Part shown: in pieces, positions 34,072 to 42,282 of the stretch
Layout of the letters: every line of letters starts with the position of its first letter
Numbering within the stretch: the stretch's first letter is position 1
DNA from: JADFOB01 sp964651325
Lineage (GTDB): Bacteria; Planctomycetota; Phycisphaerae; UBA1845
Assembly (NCBI GenBank): GCA_964651325.1
Contig: CAZYXP010000002.1
Span: 1 to 43,131, forward strand
DNA length: 43,131 nucleotides
Direction: 5' to 3'
Position numbers and translations under genes: made by a program
Notes under the pieces: model-generated
Database searches by the model: none
What the model saw: the letters and a program-made list of their open reading frames with translations, nothing else
What the model was told of the DNA's origin: nothing

Positions 34072-34677
34072 TCATAGTGACCCTTCACAGCGTTTTTCGT
34101 ACACCTTCCGACCAGCGTTGACGGTTGTTTGGCCCGCGTCCACAATTTGGCGAACGTTCCCATTGCCCAGCGAATAGACCAGCGGCGCCACGGTAATTCC
34201 TGCATACGTCTCTCGCAGCCGCTTTGCCTCCAGCCAGACAGAGTCGGCGACATCAGCGAATCCACAGCGCGCCGAATTTTCGTCGAAGTGCTCCTCCGCT
34301 TTCGCTCGATCCCAACCCGCGCGGTCTGTCAGCCCGCAGACAAACGCTTCCCGCTTCGATGCCACATCGACCATACGGCATCCGTCATGTCCGATTAGGC
34401 AGACGGCGCGTATGCCGCCGACCGCTATGGCAAAGGCCACATCGAATTCCAGCATGCGTAGATTCGCACCGGCGCACCGAAGAACAAATGCAAAATTGGA
34501 GGGGATTTCCAACTGCAACCGATGATCCATACACATCCCGACTAGCAGCCGGGCGTCGGTGTGGTGGCGATGCGGCGCGCCTAGATTGTGGTAGGCGAGA
34601 AGATCCCAAACCGGTGTCCCGCGATACTCGGGAAGAATGTCACCCTCGTTGCAAACAGGAATACTGTTGAGGTTCAC
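34072..34677 (-). CDS. Divergent beta-class carbonic anhydrase
   Basis: This encodes 201 residues and probably interconverts CO2 and bicarbonate using zinc. GTG at 34677 is chosen because a GGAGGA site lies 7 bases upstream. The zinc ligands of beta-carbonic anhydrases are visible: Cys49 in MCMDHR, and His97 and Cys100 in IGHDGC. The Asp51-Arg53 dyad is also present. LRCAGAN replaces the usual RNAGN. The middle is divergent, with an extra helical segment (SKREAFVCGLTDRAGWDRAKAEEHFDE, split here as two parts around residue 120). It may belong to an uncharacterised subfamily. The neighbours are the HPF gene upstream and the usp gene downstream, same strand. Confidence 0.8.
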   Translation of the reverse strand: MNLNSIPVCNEGDILPEYRGTPVWDLLAYHNLGAPHRHHTDARLLVGMCMDHRLQLEIPSNFAFVLRCAGANLRMLEFDVAFAIAVGGIRAVCLIGHDGCRMVDVASKREAFVCGLTDRAGWDRAKAEEHFDENSARCGFADVADSVWLEAKRLRETYAGITVAPLVYSLGNGNVRQIVDAGQTTVNAGRKVYEKRCEGSL

Positions 34678-34737
34678 CGCTTGGTCCTCCAAGGCAATTC
34701 CACGCGTGAAGACGATGCTTCGAATTCGTTTGGGGCG

Positions 34738-34755
34738 CGGTTCTCACTCGAACCG
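34738..34755. promoter_or_regulatory. Dyad CGGTTC-N6-GAACCG upstream of the carbonic anhydrase gene
   Basis: Perfect 6-bp arms lie 61-78 bases upstream of the carbonic anhydrase start. The dyad is similar to that in front of the usp gene. It is a candidate operator. Confidence 0.4.
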
Positions 34756-34872
34756 TCCCCTCTGTGGAGAGCCGTCATGCCGTGCATCGTTCGTCGCGGC
34801 GATGTCGAACAGCGCTTTACGCGTGAAGCACACCTCGGCGCTCGATCGATCGCCGGCTTTGTCCCAAAGACT

Positions 34873-35232
34873 TCAGCCTTCATCCGAAGGGTCCTCCTCA
34901 TAGGGTGTCGCATGGGTCCGCATCCGCATGGTGCGTGTCCGGTCGAGGGCATCCCTTACCCGACGCGCGACTCGCTCCGCCGCACGGCCGACCGCCGACG
35001 CGACTTCGGCGTCGGTCGCCTCGGCCATGATCGAACCTGATGGAACCAGGCTGACCTGGATTCTGCACAGTTGGTCCTCGCCCCCGCGCGGCCCGTTGAT
35101 GTCCTCCAGCGTCGCGCTGATATGGCGGATTCGGCCACCGAACCGGGCGAGTGCAAAACGAAGGCGTCGTACCAGTTGATCTTCAAGGCTGGCATTCAAC
35201 GGGCCTTGCCTTGAGCGAATCTCTACAAGCAT
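34873..35232 (-). CDS. Short HPF/RaiA-family ribosome hibernation protein
   Basis: This encodes 119 residues. Members of the family bind the 30S decoding centre and silence ribosomes during stress or stationary phase. The N-terminal 100 residues follow the beta-alpha-beta-beta-beta-alpha pattern: VEIRSRQGPL, the helix LEDQLVRRLRFALARF, ISATLEDINGP, LCRIQVSLVPSGSIMAEA, and the long helix GRAAERVARRVRDALDR. The C-terminal dimerisation domain of long HPF is missing, so it is the short type, followed by an acidic tail (YEEDPSDEG). The start has a GGAGAG site about 9 bases upstream. It is divergent from the NhaR-like gene, with 112 bases between them. Confidence 0.85.
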   Translation of the reverse strand: MLVEIRSRQGPLNASLEDQLVRRLRFALARFGGRIRHISATLEDINGPRGGEDQLCRIQVSLVPSGSIMAEATDAEVASAVGRAAERVARRVRDALDRTRTMRMRTHATPYEEDPSDEG

Positions 35233-35257
35233 CGCAATCTCTCTCCAACGTTGTGGT

Positions 35258-35285
35258 TTGACCTGTCACCTTACAGGTGTATATA
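35258..35285 (+). promoter_or_regulatory. Probable sigma-70 promoter of the NhaR-like gene with dyad
   Basis: TTGACC (35258-35263) and TATATA (35280-35285) are separated by 16 bases, and the start codon follows 59 bases later. A dyad ACCTGT-N6-ACAGGT (35261-35278) fills the spacer, a plausible site for autoregulation by the LysR-type product or another factor. The following 40 bases are unusually AT-rich for this window. Confidence 0.5.
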
Positions 35286-35344
35286 CGACGCAAATGGAAC
35301 GATAGATATATAGAAAATATAGTATTGAAACATAGGCGAAAGCA

Positions 35345-36259
35345 ATGTATCCTGGCGGCATGCAATGGCTAAACTACCATCATCTGCTGTATTTCTGGGT
35401 CGTGGCCAAGGAGGGTACGATCGCGGCGGCATGCAAGGAGCTGAACCTGGCCCAGCCAACGATCTCAGCTCAGCTTCGATCGCTGGAACGCTCGCTCGGC
35501 GAGAAGCTGTTCACGCGTGTCGGGCGCAACCTTGCTCTTACCGAGACAGGGCGGGTGGTGTACCGGTATGCAGACGAGATTTTCTCGCTGGGGCGCGACC
35601 TGTTGGACACGGTCCAGGGCCGACCGACCGACAGACCACTGCGGTTTAACGTCGGCGTGGCTGACGTGCTACCCAAGCTGGTTGCCTACCGCGTTCTTGA
35701 GCCCGCTCTACATCTGCAGGAGCAAATTCAACTTGTTTGTCACGAGGGTAGCCCAGTGGAGCTGCTTACGAAGTTGGCGGTTTACGAATTGGACCTGGTG
35801 TTGTCCGACAGTCCGATTGGCCCCGAGGTCAAAGTGCGTGCGTTCAACCACCTGCTGGGCGAGTGTGGCGTGTCGATCTTCGGTGCGAAGGACCTCGCTA
35901 CCAAGTACCGGCGCCGGTTTCCCAAGTCGCTCGACGGCGCGCCATTTATTATCCCCACGGCCAACACAGCGCTACGGCGGGCAATGGGCCATTGGTTCGA
36001 TGCCGAAAATGTCCGCCCATCGGTGCGTGGCGAGTTTGAGGATAGCGCCCTGCTCAAAGTGTTCGGTCAGGCCGGCGTGGGGTTGTTTGCCGCTCCGACA
36101 GTGATTGAGAAGGAGGTGCAGCGCCAGTTCCGCGTAAAGGTGGTCGGTCGGCTGGAGTCCGTTCGGGAGCGGTTCTACGCGATCTCGGTTGAGAAGAAGG
36201 TCAAGCATCCAGCGGTCCTCGCCATCGCAGACGAGGCTCGCCAGAAGTTGTTTGGCTGA
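35345..36259 (+). CDS. nhaR: LysR-family transcriptional regulator, NhaR-like
   Basis: This encodes 304 residues. The N-terminus WLNYHHLLYFWVVAKEG and the winged helix-turn-helix (about 20-65, AAACKELNLAQPTISAQLRSLERSLG) match NhaR rather than other LysR proteins. In E. coli NhaR activates a sodium/proton antiporter gene in response to Na+. The effector domain follows (about 95-300). An ATG at 35360 is an alternative start that puts the conserved segment directly at the N-terminus. ATG at 35345 has a weak AGGCG upstream. The next gene is a cation/proton antiporter, 19 bases downstream on the same strand, which fits the expected regulator-target link. Confidence 0.88.
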   Translation: MYPGGMQWLNYHHLLYFWVVAKEGTIAAACKELNLAQPTISAQLRSLERSLGEKLFTRVGRNLALTETGRVVYRYADEIFSLGRDLLDTVQGRPTDRPLRFNVGVADVLPKLVAYRVLEPALHLQEQIQLVCHEGSPVELLTKLAVYELDLVLSDSPIGPEVKVRAFNHLLGECGVSIFGAKDLATKYRRRFPKSLDGAPFIIPTANTALRRAMGHWFDAENVRPSVRGEFEDSALLKVFGQAGVGLFAAPTVIEKEVQRQFRVKVVGRLESVRERFYAISVEKKVKHPAVLAIADEARQKLFG

Positions 36260-36278
36260 CTGGAGGTAGAATCGGCTC

Positions 36279-38129
36279 ATGATTCCAAGCGTGCTGGCCG
36301 CCGCCTCAGATTCAGACTGGGCCATCATCACAGACCTTGTCGTGATTGTGGTGAGTGCGGCCGTTGTTGCCGTGGTCATGCAGCCAATGCGTTTGGCCGC
36401 GATTCCCGCCTACCTGATCGCCGGAGCCATCATCGGCCCACGCGCCCTCGGGTTGGTGCCTTCACCTGAAGGGCTTGGTGCCATCTCGCATCTGGCGATC
36501 ATCCTGCTGTTGTTTGGGATCGGGCTTGAGCTTCACCTTTCCGCCCTCAAACACGGAATGGCGCGCATGATTGTGGCGGGCTTCGGATCTTGCCTGCTCT
36601 CCATTGCTGTGGGGTGGCCGATCGCGATCTGGTTCGGATTGGCGCCAGCGGCAGCGCTCGCGGTTTCCATGGCGCTGGCACTCTCCTCGACCGCGCTGGT
36701 GTTGCGGATCATCGCCGAGCGTCGCGAGCTTGGCCGAATGCGAGGGCGCTTGGCGCTCTCAATTCTGGTGATTCAAGATATGATCGTCGTGGGCATGCTG
36801 GCGGCGATTCCGGCACTGGCCGTGTGGGCAAACGCCAACGTGACGCCGGCAACGAGCGCGGGCCGTCCCTTGGCCAGTGACGACGGCACGCCGCAATTCG
36901 TCGTCGAAGCCATACTGCGTGTCGGTGGCGTAGCCGTTCTTATCATCCTTGGTCGGGTGATCCTCCCGCGACTCCTTCGCCAGTCATTCAAGGGCCGATC
37001 GCTGGAAATCATGACTCTGTCCGGTGTGGCGGCAGCGCTTCTGGCCGCTGTTGTTGCCCAAGGCATAGGGTTCAGCCTGGAGATGGGAGCGTTTCTGGCC
37101 GGTTTCATGCTCGCCGGGACGCCGTTCCGCCATCAACTCAGCGGTCAAATAGGGCCACTGCGGGACATCTTCATCGCCGTGTTCTTTACCACGCTTGGCA
37201 TGAAGCTCGATCCGAGCATCCTGGCCGAGTGGTGGTGGGTTATCCTGGTAGGTGGGGCCGTGATGATGGTCCTCAAGACCATTCTGATCTCCGGCGTCTG
37301 TTGGGCGCTCGGTACTACTGCGAGCATCGCCATGGCGGTAGGCTTGTCGCTTGCGCAGGCCGGGGAGTTCAGCCTGATCGTCCTCGGCGCCACGCACGAC
37401 AACGGAATCATCGATGATGCCGCGTTGGCGACCGCGATTGCGATCGTCGTCATCTCGTTGATCCTGACGCCGGCGTTGGTGGAGCTGGGCGGCCGGCTCG
37501 CTGGGGTGACCTCCAAAATCGGGATCGCCCCGTGGATCAAGTCATCGCCCCTTTGCGACCCAAGTCACGCACCGCGACGGCCTGCGAGCCAAGCCAAGCA
37601 TGTCATCATTGCCGGATACGGTCCCATCGGGCGTCTCATTGCAAAGGAACTCGAACGACGAGGTTTTAACTACACGGTAGTGGAACTCAACCCGGCCACC
37701 GTCCTGGAGCAATCTCGTCGGGGCAGGCGTGTTGTCTTCGGCGACGTTGGCAACCTTGAGGTACTGGAGTCAGCAGGGATCAGAAGCGCTCATGCACTTG
37801 TCTTGACCATTCCGGACGAAGAGGCCGTGTTGCGCAGTTGCGCGGTGGCCCGACGACGAGCGCCAGATGTGTTCATCGCGGCAAGAACCAGAGTCGTCAG
37901 CAAGCGGACGGGCCTCATGGAGGTCGGTGCCGATTCGGTTACGGTTGACGAAACCACCGCAGCCACCGAGATGCTGCGCGAGGTTATGGTTCGCCTTGAT
38001 GAAACCGTGAAGCACGAAGGACCGGGCGAGCCAACCCGTACGGATCAGGCCGTTCCGGAAGGGCGATCCGGCGAGCGTCGTGGGGATCAATCCGAAACAG
38101 CAACCAGAAACGAAGAGGGCTCCATGTAA
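36279..38129 (+). CDS. CPA2-family cation/proton antiporter with TrkA-N domain
   Basis: This is a 616-residue inner-membrane exchanger of the KefB/YbaL type that moves K+ or Na+ against protons. Residues about 15-400 form some 12 membrane segments, with typical motifs GLELHLSALK, ALALSSTALVLRIIAERREL, LVIQDMIVV and SLAQAGEFSLIVLG. A cytoplasmic TrkA-N (RCK) nucleotide-binding domain follows (about 437-555) with HVIIAGYGPIGRLIAKELERRG and an acidic residue after the second strand (VVELNP). The C-terminal 50 residues are charged and disordered. A GGAGGT site lies 11 bases upstream. The stop codon overlaps the next start by 1 base (TAATG), so expression with the sigma-54 activator is coupled. 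Confidence 0.93.
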   Translation: MIPSVLAAASDSDWAIITDLVVIVVSAAVVAVVMQPMRLAAIPAYLIAGAIIGPRALGLVPSPEGLGAISHLAIILLLFGIGLELHLSALKHGMARMIVAGFGSCLLSIAVGWPIAIWFGLAPAAALAVSMALALSSTALVLRIIAERRELGRMRGRLALSILVIQDMIVVGMLAAIPALAVWANANVTPATSAGRPLASDDGTPQFVVEAILRVGGVAVLIILGRVILPRLLRQSFKGRSLEIMTLSGVAAALLAAVVAQGIGFSLEMGAFLAGFMLAGTPFRHQLSGQIGPLRDIFIAVFFTTLGMKLDPSILAEWWWVILVGGAVMMVLKTILISGVCWALGTTASIAMAVGLSLAQAGEFSLIVLGATHDNGIIDDAALATAIAIVVISLILTPALVELGGRLAGVTSKIGIAPWIKSSPLCDPSHAPRRPASQAKHVIIAGYGPIGRLIAKELERRGFNYTVVELNPATVLEQSRRGRRVVFGDVGNLEVLESAGIRSAHALVLTIPDEEAVLRSCAVARRRAPDVFIAARTRVVSKRTGLMEVGADSVTVDETTAATEMLREVMVRLDETVKHEGPGEPTRTDQAVPEGRSGERRGDQSETATRNEEGSM

Positions 38130-39568
38130 TGTCCGATAGCGTCTTGCTTGTTACGGAAGACAGAAGCATCGCGCGGAAAGTTCGTGATGCATGCAGGGAA
38201 GTTGAAGCGAGTCTGATGCATCGAGAAACGTTGAAAGAGGTTGCCGAGGAACTCGCAGCCGCGCCTCCCGATCTGATTCTGTGCGACTTCGCCACATTTG
38301 AAATCGTTCGTGACCAGCTTCCCCGCGCCTGCGTCCTGCTCTATACCGAGCCCGCAGGCAGTGAGCAGGCCATCGAGGCCATCAAGCGGGGGGCTCTTGA
38401 CTACCTGGTAACACCGATCGAGACGAAGATCCTGGCGCAACACATTCGAGAGGCACTTCGCACTAGCCGCGACATCCACGTTCCAGCGGTCTATGAAGAA
38501 CCCAACGATGACGTTGCTGTCGAGCGAATCATCGGGCAATCGCCCGCCATAAGAGAAGTGTACAAGTTGATCGGTCGCGTTGCTCCACGAGACGTCAATG
38601 TGCTCATCACGGGAGAGAGCGGTACCGGTAAGGAGTTGGTGGCTCGAGCCATTCTGCACCACAGCGAGCGAAAGGACCAACCATTCCAAGCCCTCAACTG
38701 TGCAGCCATTCCGGAGACGTTGATCGAGAGCGAGCTGTTTGGGCACGAGAAAGGAGCGTTTACCGGTGCAGCGCTTCGGCGGATCGGCAAGTTTGAGCAG
38801 TGTGATGGGGGCACGCTTTTCTTGGATGAGATCGGGGACATACCTCTCGCCACACAAGCCAAGCTGCTACGCGTGCTACAGAACAACACGTTCCAACGCC
38901 TCGGCGGAACGGACCTGATAACGAGTGATGTGCGAATCATCGGCGCCACGCATCAGCCTCTCGAAGCGCTTATCGATGAGAAGAGGTTTCGGCAGGATCT
39001 TTACTTCAGGCTAAAGGTGGCCAGCATCGAGGTGCCGCCGCTTCGGGAGCGCGAGGTCGATGTTGTGCTGCTCGCGCACCAATTCGTCCGGCGCTACAAC
39101 CGGAGTCTTGGTGCAGACATCCGATCGTTCTCGCCGGACGTACTTCCCGTGCTACTCAAGTATTCCTGGCCGGGAAACGTGCGCGAGTTGGAGAACGCCA
39201 TCAAAGCGGCGCTCGTCGTTGCGCGGGGCTCCGTGTTTCGGCTGGAGTTCCTTCCCGAGCATATTCGCGAGGGCGCCGAAACAGGTCACGCCGACATCCC
39301 TGGCGCAAAAGACTCAGCGGCCGGCTCGCCCACCAACGAAGCGCGGTCGGTGGCCGAGAAGCTCGTTTGCCAGCCGGCCTTGGTTGGCCACTTACACGAA
39401 ACTGCGACAGCCATAATCGAGCGCGAAATCATCCGCGTATGCCTTGAGCGTACCAACGGCCAACTCGCTCCAGCAGCCAAGATGCTGGGCATTAGCCGCA
39501 CAACGCTCCGCAAGAAAATCGCTCTGCACGGCATTCGGAGGATCACGTCCATTGAGCTAGGTAAGTAA
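38129..39568 (+). CDS. Sigma-54-dependent NtrC-type activator with atypical receiver
   Basis: This encodes 479 residues. It should drive sigma-54 RNA polymerase from distant sites. Residues 1-115 are a receiver domain with Glu10-Asp11, the phosphorylatable Asp53 (ILCDF) and Thr73. The invariant lysine near the end is Thr95 (DYLVTPIE), so signalling by phosphate may be altered. The AAA+ domain (about 132-370) has Walker A GESGTGKE (162-169), GAFTGA (209-214, the sigma-54 contact), GGTLFLDEIGD (Walker B) and the sensor arginines. The C-terminus carries a Fis-type helix-turn-helix (LAPAAKMLGISRTTLRKKI). No matching kinase is adjacent, since the PhoR-like gene faces the other way with its own regulator. 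A sigma-54 promoter follows at 39721. Confidence 0.93.
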   Translation: MSDSVLLVTEDRSIARKVRDACREVEASLMHRETLKEVAEELAAAPPDLILCDFATFEIVRDQLPRACVLLYTEPAGSEQAIEAIKRGALDYLVTPIETKILAQHIREALRTSRDIHVPAVYEEPNDDVAVERIIGQSPAIREVYKLIGRVAPRDVNVLITGESGTGKELVARAILHHSERKDQPFQALNCAAIPETLIESELFGHEKGAFTGAALRRIGKFEQCDGGTLFLDEIGDIPLATQAKLLRVLQNNTFQRLGGTDLITSDVRIIGATHQPLEALIDEKRFRQDLYFRLKVASIEVPPLREREVDVVLLAHQFVRRYNRSLGADIRSFSPDVLPVLLKYSWPGNVRELENAIKAALVVARGSVFRLEFLPEHIREGAETGHADIPGAKDSAAGSPTNEARSVAEKLVCQPALVGHLHETATAIIEREIIRVCLERTNGQLAPAAKMLGISRTTLRKKIALHGIRRITSIELGK

Positions 39569-39912
39569 CGCGACCGCCGATTTCCGTGTATCCGAACTGG
39601 TCAACATGTATCCACTTGGGGTACGGGTTGGCCAGGTTCGGCGAGGCAAGGGTCGTCAGCGCTGAGTCTTAACTGGTTACTGGAGCTACGTTTACGACGA
39701 AAACGCGATCAGTCCCTGATTGGCACGCATCGTGCGATGTAGAAGGCTGAACGCGAGAGCGCTGCATGGCTTCGTTAGGCCTGGACGAGCAGCCTGTCGC
39801 CTAGGTGGGTCGGATTCTGTTGGCACAAGGCGTACGGCGAAGGCACAGCGGTATCTCTCGTTGTAGGACGTCGAACGCGACCAGCCAGACTTTCCCATAG
39901 GAGAAATCGATT
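39569..39912. other. Leader region with sigma-54 promoter and direct repeats
   Basis: This 344-base stretch contains no gene. It holds two TGTATCC repeats (39587-39593 and 39607-39613, start-to-start 20 bp) and a -24/-12 promoter at 39721-39736. A long untranslated leader then runs to the DksA-like gene. The arrangement is typical for enhancer-dependent transcription. Confidence 0.55.
39721..39736 (+). promoter_or_regulatory. Sigma-54 -24/-12 promoter
   Basis: TGGCACG-CATC-GTGCG starts at 39721. The -24 element TGGCACG is a perfect match. GG (39722-39723) and GC (39734-39735) are separated by the required 10 bases. The -12 element is GTGC instead of TTGC. Transcription would start near 39747, about 165 bases before the DksA-like gene at 39913. 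It lies directly downstream of the gene for a sigma-54 activator. Confidence 0.6.
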
Positions 39913-40221
39913 ATGCGACGACGCAACAGCACATCACGGGCAAAGCAACGACAAGAGATGTTACGGGAGTTGGCTACCGATGAGGCCGTCTGCATCACGG
40001 CCAGGCCGGAGTACTCGCGCGCGGCGGAAGCCATCGATGCGTTGCGGCGGATTCACGACGGCACCTACGGAATTTGCGCCGATTGCTGCAAAAAGATTCC
40101 GGCAGCGCGCCTTCGGGCTAAACCCGAAGCCACTCGATGTGTTCGATGTCAGACAGAGTACGAGCAGCGCATGGCCGGTGGTTCAGGAGAATGGCGTGAT
40201 GTCAGCAGACGATCGGCTTGA
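39913..40221 (+). CDS. DksA/TraR-family C4 zinc-finger protein
   Basis: This encodes 102 residues. It is likely to bind RNA polymerase through the secondary channel or act as a small stress regulator. The four zinc ligands are Cys55, Cys58, Cys76 and Cys79 in the pattern ICADC, then RCVRC, spaced as in TraR/DksA. The N-terminal helix of about 50 residues is shorter than the DksA coiled coil, and the tip residues cannot be judged. Lengths of 70-150 residues are normal for TraR-like members. AGGAGA lies 8 bases upstream. The sigma-54 promoter at 39721 probably controls it. The stop is 160 bases from the end of the convergent histidine kinase gene. Confidence 0.88.
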   Translation: MRRRNSTSRAKQRQEMLRELATDEAVCITARPEYSRAAEAIDALRRIHDGTYGICADCCKKIPAARLRAKPEATRCVRCQTEYEQRMAGGSGEWRDVSRRSA

Positions 40222-40381
40222 TGGGACTCGTGCAATCGGCTGCACGCTTCGATGGCTGGTTTATCTGGCGCGCGATCCGCCTCGCGGGTCAGTCGGCCAG
40301 AGGATGGGATTACAGAGGATGGGATTAATGATCGAGATGGTGTCGTGGCGACTCTACCACTGGATGGCTCAACTCCCGCGC

Positions 40382-42277
40382 TTATGGATCGTCGGCTATC
40401 TGGATGGAAACGCGCGTGCCCTGGGCGGGGGCGCTGTGGAGTTTGATTTGGGCTTTCATGGCGGTTGCGGCATGCCGGACGATCGACAAGCCCAACCCTG
40501 TTCCCCGATCAGGGCCTGATCGGGCCCGCTCGACCTGATAGAACCGTTCAAAAATCCGCTGTTGCTCAGCCGGGGCAATCCCGCACCCGGTGTCGGCCAC
40601 CTCAAATAGAACCGAGTTGGAATCTCGCCGAGCGGAGAGCTCAATGCTGCCTTTGGGATCGGTGAACCGGATGGCGTTGTCGATGAGGTTGCGCAAGATC
40701 ATTCGGAGCAGCTCAGGATTGGCGTTGAGTGTGACATCCTCGTCGGAGATCGATGTTTTCCAATTCAGGTTCTTGGCGCCTAGCACATCGGCGAAGGTCA
40801 AGTGGAGTTCTTGCAGAAGTGTTTTTGCTGAAATTGGCGTCGCGACGAAACGGCTTGCTCCTGACTCCAGGCGGGAAAGGTCCAACAAATCGCCAATCAT
40901 GGCTTCCATTCGACCGCTATGTCTATCGACCACATCAACGAACCGGGAAGCGGCGTCGGCGTCATTTGTCCAATCGACGGACCGAAGTGTTTCGACGGCT
41001 GCGCGGATCGCCGACAACGGGGTTCGCAATTCGTGCGATGCGTTCGCGGCCAAGTCGGCCTTGACTTTCATCACTCTTGTCAGTTCCGTGACATCAGTCA
41101 GGGCGAGCGTACGGCCGACGTGGGCGCTCGCCTTCGGCGAGGACTCGTCACCGTTTGCATCGGGTATACGAATATCGAAAGCACGCGCGAGAACTGATCG
41201 AACGCCGGTGTCCGTCGTAAGCTGTAGCTCTACTTCGTGAGTCTGCGTATTGAGGTAGCCGCCTGTGGGATCGTAGGATTGGCCGGGGGGCTCGATGGAG
41301 CCCGGCGGCGATTCGTTGGAGGTCCGGCGAAGTAGGGCTTGGAGCTTGTGTTGTGGCACGCATTGCTCGACCGTTTGACCGACGAACGAGCCGCCCGCTT
41401 CGTCCGACGCAATCTGCAGCAACGCCACGGCCTCCGAGTTGATGAGGACGATGTGGCCGCCGGCGTCAGCGACTACAACTCCTTCGCGGAGTTGGGACAC
41501 GAGCGAGTCGAGTGTGCGACGCTGCCGATCGATCGTGCCGAGCTGGGCCGATAGCTTTTCGCGCATCTCATTGAGTGATCGACCGAGTACGGCAATCTCG
41601 TCATGTCCAGCCACGGCCACGCGGGCTGAGAGGTCGCCACTGGATATGCTGCGCGCCGCCTCGGTAATGCGTTGGATTCGCCGACTCCACAAAAGGGCAA
41701 GTGCCAAGGCCAGCAGGATGGCAGCGAAAACCGATACGAGCGCGATCGCTGTAGCCAAACGCCGTGCGGGCTCGGCGCGGGCCGCGATGCTGTGGACGGC
41801 CATCGACACACGTACCACGCCGAGTGGCTTGTCGGCGCTTCCAACCCTCACCGCCACATACTTCATGTCCTTGGCCACCGTATGTGACCAGCGACCGCGC
41901 TTGCCGAAACCGGTTGCGAGGGCCTGTTGGATTTCCGGGCGGTCGGCGTGCGATTCCATCTCGCTCGCATTTGCAGCCGAATCACCTAGAACCGTGCCGT
42001 CAACGAGAACGAACGTGACGCGGACGCCATCGAGTTCGGTCGAGCCGACCTGTTGGGCCAAGGCATTCAACTCCTCCCCATGCGCCGCATCGAACCGATT
42101 GCGTACCGCGACTTCGAGCGCCGAGGCCTGCGCCGTGAGATGGTTTGAGAGTTCTTCCTGGCGAAGCTGATCCAACTGCCAGACGATGCCCCAGACGCAG
42201 CCCCCCAGAACGACGGCCATCACGACGGCGTTCGCGATGAATAGCTTCCAGAAGTACCGTCCGATGCGTAGAGCCAT
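40382..42277 (-). CDS. phoR: PhoR-like sensor histidine kinase
   Basis: This is a 631-residue inner-membrane sensor. Two membrane segments (ANAVVMAVVLGGCVWGIVW near 15-35, and LVSVFAAILLALALALLW near 180-197) flank a periplasmic domain of about 145 residues. HAMP (about 200-250) and a PAS-like domain (about 265-400) follow. The dimerisation helix contains ASHELRTPLSAI with the phospho-accepting His. The ATPase domain has NLIDNAIRF, DTGCGIA and GTGLGLSI. The order HAMP-PAS-HisKA-HATPase is that of PhoR. The gene begins 5 bases after the response regulator stop, so the two form a pair. Whether phosphate is the signal is not shown by the sequence, and no pst or phoU genes are in the window. Confidence 0.9.
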   Translation of the reverse strand: MALRIGRYFWKLFIANAVVMAVVLGGCVWGIVWQLDQLRQEELSNHLTAQASALEVAVRNRFDAAHGEELNALAQQVGSTELDGVRVTFVLVDGTVLGDSAANASEMESHADRPEIQQALATGFGKRGRWSHTVAKDMKYVAVRVGSADKPLGVVRVSMAVHSIAARAEPARRLATAIALVSVFAAILLALALALLWSRRIQRITEAARSISSGDLSARVAVAGHDEIAVLGRSLNEMREKLSAQLGTIDRQRRTLDSLVSQLREGVVVADAGGHIVLINSEAVALLQIASDEAGGSFVGQTVEQCVPQHKLQALLRRTSNESPPGSIEPPGQSYDPTGGYLNTQTHEVELQLTTDTGVRSVLARAFDIRIPDANGDESSPKASAHVGRTLALTDVTELTRVMKVKADLAANASHELRTPLSAIRAAVETLRSVDWTNDADAASRFVDVVDRHSGRMEAMIGDLLDLSRLESGASRFVATPISAKTLLQELHLTFADVLGAKNLNWKTSISDEDVTLNANPELLRMILRNLIDNAIRFTDPKGSIELSARRDSNSVLFEVADTGCGIAPAEQQRIFERFYQVERARSGPDRGTGLGLSIVRHAATAMKAQIKLHSAPAQGTRVSIQIADDP

Positions 42278-42282
42278 AACGG

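Noticed and set aside
40222..40381. Short plus-strand frames after the DksA-like gene
   Set aside because: They run into the convergent kinase gene and lack starts with ribosome-binding sites.
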